NCBI GenBank assembly: GCA_015501605.1
Contig: JADNRZ010000039.1
Span: 62,001 to 126,000 of the forward strand
Origin: Panaeolus papilionaceus
Taxonomy: Eukaryota; Basidiomycota; Agaricomycetes; Agaricales
Length of the DNA: 64,000 nucleotides
Reading direction: 5' to 3'
Under the pieces are notes generated by a model. The model had not been told where the DNA came from. It searched no databases and saw nothing but the letters and a program-made list of their open reading frames with translations. The position numbers and the translations under genes were made by a program. This document shows positions 1 through 10,857 of the stretch, one piece after another. How positions within the stretch are numbered: the first letter of the stretch is position 1; every line of letters begins with the position of its first letter.

Positions 1-573
1 GTGATGGCTCTCGAGAGTCCATTGACTGTCCCATTACCGATTTCAAACTCAGACTGAGCATGAGGCTAAGGAATCATGAGCTGATGACGAAAATTGAACC
101 TAATGGCTCGAGTGACGAACTGGTTCACACAGTAAGCAATTTCTATTCACTACATGGCATCCATGTCCGTGGGGATGCAGGACGACAACAGTGGGGAAGA
201 AAGAACAGTGGGTGAGCTTAATTGACGTAGCGTGGTTTTTCACTCATCACCGTGTTGAACGTCCAGCAACGGAAAATTAGCGTCCTAAATTAAGTTAAAT
301 TCAAAAAATATCATATTTTATTCTTTTGAACTTCTTCCTCCGCATTTTATGAGCTGTTGCACGACCCAGGACAGCACACACGTTAATTAACTACTTAGTG
401 CTAATTATCATTGAATGACATTGTGTAATATAGATAAGATAAGATATTTACAGTTTGGATTACCTACATGAACTGACCCATCCCTTGAAACGAACCAACC
501 CTCAAGCAATCTGAGTTTAAATTTCTGCAGTGGACAGTCAATGGACATGCAACGGACGCATGAGAGCCATCAC
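1..573. mobile_element. MITE-like element with terminal inverted repeats, at window edge
   Basis: The first 31 bases (GTGATGGCTCTC, a short spacer, then GTCCATTGACTGTCC) recur as an inverted copy at 532-573. Weaker inverted similarity continues inward on both sides (AAACTCAGA at 50-58 and its complement near 508-520), giving imperfect repeats of about 50-60 bp. The interior is AT-rich and has no convincing coding frame. It abuts the truncated end of the first GTPase copy, so it probably marks the break that removed that gene's 3' half. The left boundary may lie exactly at, or before, base 1, so a target-site duplication cannot be tested. The family is not recognised. Confidence 0.55.
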
Positions 574-619
574 CAGCACGGCGTGCAATCGGACATCAGA
601 TTGTCCCCCGTGTAATGGA

Positions 620-1269
620 CCGAGCTGACCTGGGTCCTGTCAAGGCTTCAAAGGTTCGCAGCACCCGCCTTTGACTTCCAGGAAGGCGTGGGTTGTGTAT
701 AGGTGTGAAGTAAAGAATATTGAAGTGTGGATTACTATGCTTGAGATCAGTGTGTGTCTCAAGAAAGAGAAGATTGGGGCTCACTTGTTTGTCTGAATCA
801 TCTTTCTCAACATGGAGACTATACCCATTGACGAGATTTTGGTATCTGCGAAGCCCGGAACATCCACAAGGTAAATAGGGTACATTGCCTTAGTCTTAAT
901 ATTCACGATCCGATAAATGTTTACTGATTGTGTAAACCCTTCCAACTTATTGCTGGAAAGGCCGGGTGTAGTGTTTGGTGCGAGCGATTCTATGAACTGC
1001 AACGGCATTGGTCATCCCGTTTTGTCATAAGTAGTGAGTCTGGTATTCATCTAACGTACTGTACTCTTCCCTGATCCAGTCGGGCCAAGCAGACTATTCG
1101 TACATGTACATATAAGTCGTTATCTTGTGGCAGTATTGAGCACCTACACATATACGACATAACTAACACTCCCATCTATTCGCCCTACTTTTGAGACCCG
1201 TTCTAATGACACAGCTCCAGAAATTGTAATCCTTTTGAGCTTGGTTGCAAATTCTGGAATTGTGGACAT
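620..1269 (-). pseudogene. AIG1-like P-loop GTPase copy 1, 3' half missing
   Basis: This is the first of five homologous minus-strand GTPase genes. Exons visible: 1148-1269 (start MSTIPEFA), a 34-nt exon 1060-1093 encoding the P-loop LLGPTGSGKST, 785-996 with the G3 motif DVPGF, and the beginning of exon 4 at 734. Homology to the other copies stops near 620, just after the residues LTGP. The frame then runs into unrelated sequence, a stop, and the MITE-like element. The G4-type motif (TMWD in the intact copy 2) and the coiled-coil C-terminus are absent. The exon 1 donor is GTAGGT rather than GTAAGT. A truncated pseudogene is the simplest reading, unless the missing exons lie beyond the window. 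Confidence 0.7.
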
Positions 1270-2090
1270 TGAGAGATATTAGGAAGAGAAGAAGCAGACT
1301 TAGTATGTTAAAGGCAAGGTGGGTGTGCGAGAAGTGACAAAAATTCGCGAGTCTGACTATGTGTATGCACGAGGTGACCTTGAGGATTTCTATTCTGGGG
1401 GATCAATGCCATACGATTGGTGCGACAGGAAATCGGATTCTGGTGTTCCCGTCGACAGAGGGATTGTACATATTTGAGATGGTGCCATGTGACAATCGAC
1501 ATGACATTCGTCATCCTCGGACTTGAAAACTAAGATAGGTTAGCATCAATGATCAAGCATAGTATTACATTTCTTTATTACTCCCTAATCCTTCAAAACT
1601 TCAGTTCCCTCAAATTTTACTGATACTAACATGGTATCAAGTAAAAAAATGGGTGCACTTCCGACGATGTATAAATCAAAGGTGGGCTTCAAGCCTTCGA
1701 CACAGCTTTAGGGATTGACATGGCGCAGAAACTGATTACTGATCTATGATATCGCACATTGTTAAACCTTATGGACTCCAAATATACAAAACAATTCGCT
1801 CTTGCATCCGCTCCTCTGACTTCACAGCTAAAACGCTCAAATTCAACCCAAGCCCCTGTCTGCATTGACGCGCCAAGCACAACTGCGCACGCGCCATGCA
1901 CCTCATTCCCCAAATTTGGTAATCTCAACTTTGGCTCGCAGCGTCGCACTGCTTCCCTCCGTATTGTTGACCACCACCGACACCTTGTCTTCCTCCCTTA
2001 GGTCCCAAACCCATCTTTTTATGGAATCCTTCCTCTCCCTTATTTAATGATTTAAAACTCTGAAGACTTGCGGCTATTGTTGGATGACGG
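1270..2090. promoter_or_regulatory. Divergent intergenic region with conserved leader ORF
   Basis: This 800-bp stretch separates the minus-strand GTPase from the plus-strand X gene and recurs in each module. On the minus strand, 1308-1514 encodes a 68-residue frame ending in a Leu-rich motif (LLAHPPCL). Its stop lies 38 nt upstream of the GTPase ATG, and the same spacing recurs in copies 3 and 4 (44 nt in copy 5). The rest (1515-2090) has no frame conserved in all copies and probably holds both promoters. No core promoter element is defined with confidence. Confidence 0.4.
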
Positions 2091-4860
2091 GGTACTTTGG
2101 ATGGAGTCGTTGATGTGGTTGGATGTGTTCGTTCAGCCTGCCATTGACGCGTTGGGCAGGGTTCAGACCGCTGGGCTGTATCTTGTTATTTAAAAGGGTT
2201 TAGACGTCATATATGTGAGTGAATGATCCCGTTTTTTTTTTTACTTGACCTGGCTCTGACGCAGCTTCAACGCTCTCAGTGTATTTAGGGCGAATAATAC
2301 AATCTTCTTTCCGTGTTTTAACTGGCTGTGAAGTGAACATGAAACGCTACTATCTGCCCTCATATCCCCCGCAAGGCACCATGTTACCCCTCACTATCCT
2401 CCCTTCCCAAACCCAGCGTATGTGCTAGATACAACCACGTCATCCCCATTCTTGGAAATGATCCACTGCGTCAACGACTGGTATCAACGAGGTCTGGGCT
2501 CACCAAAGTGGGGTATACGCCACGTGCTAGTGCTACTGGAACGACCATTAGAGGAGGTGAAGGAGCAGTGGTGGGACTGACCTTGCCTAATCCTTGCTCG
2601 TCTCATGGAGGATCAAACATGTCACCCACAGTCCCCAGACTTCTTATTCTCATAGCGCCGACTAATTTACGACGACCTCGTCAACATCCGCATCTTTGGA
2701 GCACGATGCTTCAGCTACACTCCATGGTCCACTCGCCCCTGCTTCTTCTGGAGCACAGTCACGAATTTCACCCTCCATCCATGCTCGTCGTGGTATATCA
2801 AGTAGGAGGGAGCCGGTGTGATAAATCCCCACCCCGTCATCCGCTTCAACACTGGCTTCAATCACACCCGTCATCGCCATCGCCTTCTACGCTTTCGTCA
2901 AGCACTATTACTCTCATCATCGCCCCCCAGGTTGTCCTTTAATCAGTACACGTCTACTAGTTCTCCCTCCCCTCCCCGGATCTCCTCTCTGCCTGTGTCC
3001 ACACCCGTTCAACGACACTCTCAGTTACCACTGCCCCAGCTCCACCACCTCCTGCCCCTCGTGAAGTCCGTCTTCAGTCGTACCTGCCATTGTATTGAGG
3101 TCAGTGTCTTAGGAACGACGCAAGGAGGATGTGAAGGAGAAGGATTATGCCAGTGTCGCGATGGCAAACCTCAAACCTCCGCCTCTGCCTCTGCCTCCAC
3201 CGCTCCGTTTTGATCCTGTATCCTGTATCCACCGTCGACGAGCACAAGCACCACTCACTTCCCTCATCCCGTACCAGTTTACATCCCTGATCCTCAAGCA
3301 TAACCCTCACTGAAAACCACACAAAACAACGCTGGACCCTGCACATTCCTTACCTGTTGCGGCGTGAAATTGCGAGTACATGAAATCACGAGTCAAGCGG
3401 GCAGCTTGGTGTTGGTGGGAATGACGAACGGGGATATGGAAAGGAGAGGAGAATGGGAGAACGAGGATGGAAGAACTGAGGGAGACAGGAGATGGGGGGA
3501 GGAGATGTCTGTGTTGTTTTTGAGTACGGCCGTTGACAATAACTGGGACACGAGCGGGGTTGACCGGAAGGGAAGGAGAGAGAATGTGAAATATCACCTG
3601 GGCGCACCAAAGCCGGCTGCGATTCCCTCACTTCGTCCCATTCTTCTGTTCCCTCATACACAGTTCCACCTGCGCCCGCGCCGCCTCCAACGTCAATATC
3701 AGCTGCATCACCTCTGGGTTCAACACCACCACTTTCACCTGTATCGTCTGTTCTTGTATCAACAAATACGATGACCAATACGTATCTTCAGGAAAAACGA
3801 GTTGTATTGATAGTAGCTATGAGCAGTGGATCATCGTCTTCGGGGAAGGTAGACGATGGATACCCTCCCTGGAATTTCTTACAATTTTTACCCCCGCCCT
3901 CTTTTCTTTCCTACCCCAGCGTGGCTTCTATACCTCCTCTGTCTGCGACTGTGGTTCAAGCATACTCCCGTGTCTCTACACCCCAAACGACGGCTACTAC
4001 GCCGACCCACTCCCGTTATCCTTCCTTCAACCCCCAACTTGCGATCGTGCACTCAATCTTCTGTAAGTACTGGCTACTACTACCCTTCCGGTCTCCCCAA
4101 TTGACTTACAGCACTTACCTGTGATCCCTAGGTGCTTGGAATCTGTATCACGACTCGCCAGCATGATAAGAAATGGTGATCACTCATCCCCCACGCCAGC
4201 CACGTCATCAATTTCCATCATAGATTTCTTCTCCCCTCCCGCTACGACTATGCCATGATCGGAGGATATGGTCATGTTGTCGGTTTGGTCAACGCGACAG
4301 TGAGGTCAATACCCCACACCGCTCAGTGAACAGTTGAAAGGGTGTGATGTTGCCGTTGGGAGAGGAAAGTGATGGCGGGGTGACGTTGGCGTCGCAGTCA
4401 CCTTGACCTGTACCAGAAGCCTGGATCCACCGGTGGACCTCACTCCTTTTGTAAGAGGAACATTGACATCGTATCCTGCCCTTCATTGACTTTTGTTGGC
4501 TCTAGGTGTTGCTGACGGTCCTGAAAGCGTCGTTGTTGAGGGTTGGCGGATTGTCGGATTGGGTTCAGGGTCGGGGTCAGACAGGATTGGGAGTGGTAAC
4601 TACGATGGGGTTATGATAACTTTGAGTACGATTACTGTTGGGGGTGCGAGTGGAAAAATGGTTGGGATGTGGATGGATACATTGGGGTAGTAGAGAGGCA
4701 GGAGGCAAGATGGTGAAGTTGGATAATCAGGGGAGCTTAGGGCGAGCCGTCATCATGGGTTACAGACATTATGACTCATATTTGCGAGATAGTTCTGTGA
4801 GTAATATTTGTCTGAGGCTCTTAGGTTTTCGGGACTGACTCTGGATCAGATTCGTTCTGT
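2091..4860 (+). pseudogene. X1 family copy 1 (multi-exon, Pro/Ser/Thr-rich, unknown function), degraded
   Basis: This is an unrecognised gene family. Visible blocks in order: a canonical intron at 2215-2279 (GTGAGT, branch CTGAC, CAG); an exon with VNDWYQRGLGSPKW near 2470-2515; an exon with LIYDDLVN near 2665-2690; Pro-rich blocks at 3010-3090 and 3130-3310; a PAPAPPPTS linker near 3670; an intron from about 4061; and an intron at 4451-4505 (GTAAGA to CTAG) followed by a Gly-rich ADGPxSVVVEG segment. Between copies, changes in the first two exons fall mostly at third codon positions, so they were once translated. Here a TGA at 2578-2580 interrupts a frame that stays open in copies at 32300 and 51370. 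No catalytic motif or signal peptide was identified. Confidence 0.45.
2665..3479. repeat. 815-bp tract identical to 32489-33303
   Basis: Read base by base, this tract is identical to 32489-33303 (constant offset 29824). The first differences are at 2664/32488 and 3480/33304, and the sequence outside diverges quickly. It lies inside the X1 locus, on the other side of the 21.5-kb transposon from its partner. It is best explained by recent gene conversion or unequal exchange between two array copies. Confidence 0.8.
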
Positions 4861-7281
4861 CTGGAGGCACTGGGTTGGTCGTTTTTTCTTATTTCAAAAG
4901 GGTTTGATTAAATGTCAGTGAGGCATTTATCCCAGATTTTCTTTTAACTGAGCTGGTACTGACGTATCTTCAACGCTTTCAGCATATTTAGGTTCAATGA
5001 ATATCATTCCTTTCGCGTCTTAATCTATGTGATGTGCGCATCTAATCCTACCATACACACCACGAGTCGTCCTGTCATCCCTCTCCACCTTCGGCTCACG
5101 ACCATGTCATGCCACTTTCCCTGGAATTTTTAACGATCAGTACCATTTAGGGAAAGTGGGGAGTACGTGGCGTCCGGTGCACCAGGAACAACGCTTGGAG
5201 AAAGTGAAGCAGGCATGATCAAAAGCGACATCGGTAGCCTCCTATCATCTTAATCTCGTAGTGGCAATTCCTGCTCTGCCCAGGTTGTCCCCTCCTTGTG
5301 CGGCTGTCGAGCCCCATATATGATACTCTCTTTATGAACACTTTTTGATCGCTTCAGGCGTATGGTCTCAATGTTCTACTTTCACTCAATTTTTCACGTG
5401 TTCGTGGTATAGCTAGTCGCGCGCGGCGGAAGGAATTCAGCTGTATATCCCCACCCCGTTGTCTGGTCCAACTGCGGCTTCAGCTCTACACCCACCATCG
5501 CACATCCGGTGCCCCTCATCGTCATTGGCCACCATATCCTCAACCTCCATACTCGTAAATTACTCTGCAAGCTCGCCGAGGTCAATATAACAGCTAATAT
5601 TGTTCCAACACATGTTGGTGGATGCAACCAAAGGGCAGTTGTGGGTACTGTGGTCGCTGAGAACATTTTGAAGGAATGAGGGTAGATGCAGAGAAGAAAT
5701 CGATCATTGAGGATGTGAAGGAAAACTTGAAGAAGTGCGAGTCTACAAGTGTGGTGAATGGGGATCCGAAAACCTCTGCCTCCGTCGACCGACTTTAATC
5801 CTGTATTGCTACCACCTCATGTGCTCGTAACTCCGGCACCAGTCTCAACACCCGCACTTGCGCTCTTCGTCCACTCACCACACATCCCCGATCCATTCGT
5901 ATCCCCACGAAAATACCTCTGAAAGCGACATGCTCCGCTCCTGGAATTCTTACCTATCATGACGACAACCTAAATCTCGTAATTCGCGCAGATTGAGAAT
6001 GAAGCGGGTAGTTTGGCGTTGGTGCGGATGATCAGTGATGCTGTGGAGGGCGAAGTCGTTGTGATCAGTGGGAAGGGAAGGGGGAAAGCGAGAGATTACG
6101 GGATAGGAAAACTGAAGGGGAGAGAGGAGACGAGGGAAGGAAACGTCTCTGTCTTGGGGTAGGGACATTGACGTTGATGAGAACACGAGCGACATTGTAG
6201 GGCAGTGAAGGAGGGCGAACGTCAAATTTCACCTGGACGCTTTATGTTCGACTGCTGGATCCCTCACTCCATCTTATCCTTCTGGTCCCTCATACACCGT
6301 TTTACCTGCACCCACGCCGCCTCATCATCCCCCTGTGCCTCCGCTGCCCCATTCTGATCCTGCATCCTAAGTCCCCCATCAACATCAGTATGACTCTCTT
6401 TCCTCGTCCACCTGCGTCTAATAATCCTGAACATGCATGTACTGCCAGCACAACCCTCACCGAAAAACCCCCACAAAACGCTGCTAGACCCTGCAGAGAT
6501 GCTTACTCGTTACAACACGATATCGCAAATGGCGGAGATTACGAGGGAAGGGGGGCAGTTTGGCGTTGATGGGGATGATGAATGGCGCTATGGAGAGGCA
6601 GGTCGTGTGATGAGTGGAAAGGGAGGCGAGAACGGGAGAACGGGATGGAACAACCGAACGGAAGAGAGGAGACAGGGAAGGAAATGTTTATGTTGTTGTT
6701 GAGCTGGGAGTCTGGGACATTGACGTTGACAAGAACATGAGCGGGGTTGAAGTGATGGGGGCGGAGAGCGAACGTGAATTAGCGCCCTGACTGGTCGTGG
6801 TCGACTACCGATTCCCTCCATCACATCTGGTGGTTCTGGTCCCTCATCCTCATGCACCGATTTACATGCACATCCGCCGCCTCCAACTTCAATATCAGCT
6901 GCATCATCCGTGACTTCAACATTGGCATCGTCACCAATATCACCCGCTCGTCTATCAATACATACGATGACCGATACTTACTCTAAGGAACAACGAGGCG
7001 AAAATCGTAAAAGAGGTCAGCCTGGGTGGGCTGTGCGAATTGTAGAGGAACGGAGAGAAGGAGGGGGTAGTCAAGCGAGAGGGGACGAAAAACCAGAGAG
7101 AGAAAGGGCAAGACGCAAAATCGCCACCACTGGTTCTGTGAAAACACTGGTTCTCGTCGCTTACGCGCTCTAGATGGGGATTTATAGCGAGTGTACGAGT
7201 CGCCATTGTTCAAAGCGAGAGTTCTGGGATAGGTGGTGAAGAGGGAGAAGAGGGAGAAGAGGGTGGCGTCGGAGGATATAA
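4861..7281 (+). pseudogene. X2 family copy 1, 5' part, split by the CACTA element
   Basis: This is a paralogue of X1. It starts with the same promoter-proximal block (AAAAGGGTTTGATTAAAT, then an intron ending TTTCAG near 4981). It contains a GTGCACCAGGAACAACGC block near 5185 and Pro-rich exons at 5760-5940. An IAEITRQGG-like block occurs at 6530-6560, with a related one near 5995. The linker exon is near 6850-6960, followed by a charged segment ending about 7170. The transposon interrupts it at 7281/7282, and its 3' exon resumes at 28820. Segment 5980-6290 is nearly identical to 55200-55490. Function unknown; the insertion and several frame breaks indicate a pseudogene. Confidence 0.45.
7279..7281. 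repeat. Target-site duplication TAA, left
   Basis: TAA directly precedes the left terminal inverted repeat and is matched by TAA at 28820-28822 after the right terminus. A 3-bp duplication is characteristic of CACTA (EnSpm) transposons. Confidence 0.85.
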
Positions 7282-7381
7282 CACTGTGGGCAAAAATTGA
7301 TCTGTTTGGTCAAACAGATAAGTAATCTGTTTAAAATCTGTAATTGCTCTATATTACCATCTATTTACCGTAACAGATAAC
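7282..7381. repeat. Left terminal inverted repeat of the CACTA element
   Basis: These 100 bp match the inverted right end (28720-28819) with six mismatches (repeat positions 26, 48, 61, 70, 76, 89). They contain several ATCTGTT/AACAGAT heptamers. More of these follow to about 7420, as expected for subterminal transposase-binding sites in this superfamily. Confidence 0.9.
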
Positions 7382-8133
7382 GACTCCATTCATAATCTGT
7401 TAAACGATCTGTTGAACAATTTGAGATGTCAATCGAGTCCGAATCCTCTTTGTTATATGGAATGACGCGCCCGAGTTGGGCCGTCTTCGGTCAAAACCTT
7501 AACTTGTATCTTATATAATAACACTATTTCAATATTAATATTGTTATTATGTAATTGTGATGAGAAATTTGAAGAAATTATGTCTTATCTTATCTTGATC
7601 TTATCACATAAAAATAGCTAATTTCGTTATATAGATATAAAGCACGGAATAGTAATAAAAAGATATTTTATTTATTATGCAAATGGCGTTCGGATGAGTT
7701 CGGATGAATGCGAAGGGATATTAGACGAAGAAAGGTGCGGGGAGCCAGGTGGATTCGACGTTGGTGGAGTTGATGGGTTGTCTGTCGCATACCTATACAT
7801 TATCCAGTATGCAATATTTTCATATGTTCGGAAGTAAATCCTTCAATACCACCACTCGCGCGACGCAAGGCGCTTAAATGGTAGCTGAGGAATGTAAATG
7901 GAACTTTTAGGAGTCAGTAGGTCACGATATTAATGGCATAGAAGATATATGAAAATTCCATAAAGATAAGTACATGGGATCATAATGGCACTATAGGGTA
8001 TAGCTTTGTAGAGGGTATAGTATTGCTGTATACGTAAAATTATTATTGATACATCCGCCTCCAAAAATGTGTAAAAAATAAGGCGAAAAAGTTAATGAGA
8101 GGTGGGGGCTGCTTGAGGGAGGACTCGGTCCGC
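7382..8133. other. Left subterminal, gene-free region of the CACTA element
   Basis: AT-rich sequence between the left inverted repeat and the 3' end of the first cargo gene. It has two more ATCTGTT-type heptamers near 7400-7420. The only frame longer than 60 codons (7991-8191, minus) overlaps the end of the neighbouring gene and has no sign of being real. I see nothing else here. Confidence 0.5.
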
Positions 8134-10286
8134 TCATTTCAAACGCAGGAGTCTGAGGCCGATTTCGGGTTAGCCATCTAACGAAATCCAAAGATCAAAA
8201 GTGTACGCACCGCCGAACAGCGTCATCCAGCTCTTGAAGGCGAAGGTTAACATCACGGTTGGGAAACACTTGGTAGCTTGCCTTGTCCGGTTCCTCCATA
8301 AGCCACTCGTTATCGTATGCCGCTAATGGTAGACCACGAGGAAAATCATCGCCTTCTGTCTGTCGACTATGGTCCCGGATACGGAGATGTGGCAACTGCC
8401 CTCGTTGGTTGTACCCAACGGCGTTTTTGACAATTGGATACAGTGTGTCGAGAGAGTGGAGAAGATGAGTTAATACTGGTGAGCGCCAATGTGGTTCGAC
8501 GACGATATGGTTCCCAGTCAAGCGGGGCTTTGGGAGGATTCGATTTGTGCGCGTTGAGCGAAATGGAAGGGCAGGATTTGTGTCTCGCTCGGATTCATCG
8601 CCCGACATAGCTCCCCAACCCAGGACCTCCACATCATCCTTGTATTGTTCGAGATCAGGGTGGTTCTTGACTGTAAATAACCTCCTCTCGAAAACCTAAA
8701 TCCAAGCACTAGTTAATGCCATTTCGATCTCCAATGGATAATAAAGACGTACCCCTTTTCGTCGCTTCGTGCGGCGGTCTTTTTCCCTCCTCTCTGTCCG
8801 CTGAGTCTCACTCTGTAAGCTTAACCCGTAATCCCTCTGAAGGACCCCAATGCGGACAAGAAACGCTTCTGAGATCTTTTGAACCTCCGACTCATGCCTG
8901 TCGTATTGGCGGATAAAGTCCTTTGCGAAGACACGCGAAGCAGACATATTCCAAGCGCAGCGGGGAGCACGATGGAGTACAACACGGAAGTTATCGACAT
9001 CGCAGCATTCGAGGCGCGCCCCTCGTGGCTTGGTGCTCCAAGTTTGCTGAAAAGCCAGGGCCTCTTCGGCGGAAACAATGGACTGAGGGTCGAAAGGTGC
9101 TTGACGAAGGAGGAAATCGACATGCTCGCGAACATCAGCCTAACGCAAGAAGCATAAGAATTTAAATATCGATAGTTTATATTATTACTTACCTGGAGTT
9201 GATTGACTTCAGCAGGTCGACGCTTTCTAAAAGTCTTTGATTTCGCACTTGAGGGCGTACTCTGCGAATTCGGAACGGGGATTGTGGTCGAATGTGAGGG
9301 AGGGAATCCTACAGGAGCAGGCGCGTTAAGGTTAGAGGCTTGAGGCGAAGTAGGGCGGGGAAGGGATGGCTGTTCGAATTGGTCTGAGCCGTGATTGTGA
9401 TGAGAGGGCTGGCTGTGTTGGGAGGATCGGAGAGTAAGGTTATGAAGGGGAAGATCTGCGACGGTGGACAATGGCTGCTAGGAGTAGATAATATTTGCGT
9501 GAGTGTCATTAAGACAAGCCAAAGGGCGGTAACATGCTTACCAGTGCCATAAGGCCACCCCCATGGTGCATGGCCGTACCAAGTTGAGGTCTTTGGTCGA
9601 CCACCATGCGTCCGCCACCATGAAGGCAAATGCTGCGTTCCGATCCTTCTTCAAGAGGTGCGCCTCCACCACGATGCACTGAGACGCTACGGTCGGATTG
9701 GTTGTCAAAAGTTACACCACCTCCTGAAGGCCCAACCTCCAATCGTTGACCGTAAATCAAACCACCGCGGTGAAGAAGGATACTTGGGTCCGACCCTCCA
9801 TGGGAAATCATACTCGGTGCTGCAGAGAAGCGTTCGTTAGTTTCAGTTATATCTGTCGATATTTTGGGAGCTTACCACATCCAGATGTAGCAAAACCTTG
9901 AAAGACAGATGCCCGATATTCATTGAACTGGGGGCGGGCGTCAACTGTTGGTCCTATTAAAGAAAGGGCGCACTGATCAGATAATGTAGAGCAGGGAAAA
10001 AGAGGGCCTCACTATGCACACGATTCCCCGCCAGAATGGCAGTATCAAGAGGCACAAGTCCAGCTCTGACGTCGCTGGTAATCGGTGGAGCAACTGCTGC
10101 TTCACCAACTTGCGACACACTGTCTTCAGGGGACACCCCATCGATGGTGTTGAATCGGTTGCTTCGGCCCTCTGTTAAAATACGATTATTCTTACTATTA
10201 ATTTAAAAAAAACTCATGAAAACATGGCACATACCTTCGGCGTTTAAAAGAACATCGCTATAACTGGAACGTTGAACGTACGACAT
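8134..10286 (-). CDS. Transposon cargo gene A: conserved-looking protein of unknown function, 580 aa
   Basis: Eight exons can be joined: 10235-10286, 10013-10171, 9876-9953, 9542-9819, 9193-9477, 8753-9139, 8211-8695 and 8134-8152. All have GT/AG borders and together give 1743 nt with no internal stop; the last 19-nt exon supplies the ending RRLLRLK. The start is MSYVQRSSY. The N-terminal third is low-complexity with repeated HRGGG/HGGG motifs, the middle is Ser/Pro-rich, and a basic patch (FRKRRP) follows. The C-terminal half is helical and charged (RREKDRRTKRRKG), then a segment with WRSPVLTHLLHSLDTLY. I recognise no catalytic domain. The general form (Ser/Pro-rich front, conserved helical back) resembles uncharacterised mushroom proteins found near transposases, but that is an impression. 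A nuclear or DNA-binding role would be a guess from the basic patches. Confidence 0.72.
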
Positions 10287-10857
10287 GTTATAATTAGCAG
10301 TAGATCTAGATCTAGAGTAGAAGTACTAGTGTTAAAGGGTGAATTTAGACCTAGGGTGGTTGGAGTATACTGCGAGAGATCTTGTTGGCGCTATATATAT
10401 ATTTCTTGTTTGAATATATAACTTAAGGCACCTTTGAGAGGTTGCTTTATGATCATGACGAATAATAGCATTAGGAGTGATAAAGGAGATGAAAGAGATG
10501 GATGGGCGTACCGTGCATATATATTGGGCAAAGAAGTCCTTGTGGTACTTGCGTATGGGTCGCAGTATCCGTGTACACGCTGCGACTTCGTTTGCTTTCA
10601 TCACGATCCCTGCAATATTTTAAATGCCGACAACGCTGGACACCTTCACATTCTGGTGATCTTGATCGTGAAATGTGAAGTTGTAAATTAAAGTGATTAT
10701 TAGTATGATCGGGATGTTGGCGTTTGCTTTAGATACCGGTAATTATAGAATACAGCTTGGAAAACGTTACAAAAATATCGAGAGAAATTTTGGTGGGACA
10801 TGGTGAATATCTATTGTACAAAGGCTGTAAATTACAGAAATTAAAATTTAAACTAAA
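10287..10857. other. Intergenic spacer between cargo genes A and B
   Basis: 570 bp containing the promoter side of gene A and the 3' end of gene B. It has a short TAGATCTAGATCTAGA palindromic run at about 10302-10317. Frames on both strands (10332-10604 minus, 10434-10691 plus) mirror each other and lack splice context or conservation. No convincing gene. Confidence 0.5.

Noticed and set aside
1689..1949. Minus-strand frame of 86 codons in the divergent region (homologues at 31530, 43322, 60603)
   Set aside because: Partly conserved, but frameshifts and starts differ in each copy and no splice link to the GTPase was found. Probably conserved promoter sequence.
3307..3778. Long minus-strand frames across the X loci (also 33131-33463, 45120-45568, 62018-62305)
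   Set aside because: Splice signals and third-position substitutions favour the plus strand. The minus frames change length from copy to copy and reflect purine/pyrimidine bias.
10302..10317. TAGATCTAGATCTAGA palindromic run as an origin or operator
   Set aside because: Short simple repeat with no partner sites; no evidence beyond chance.
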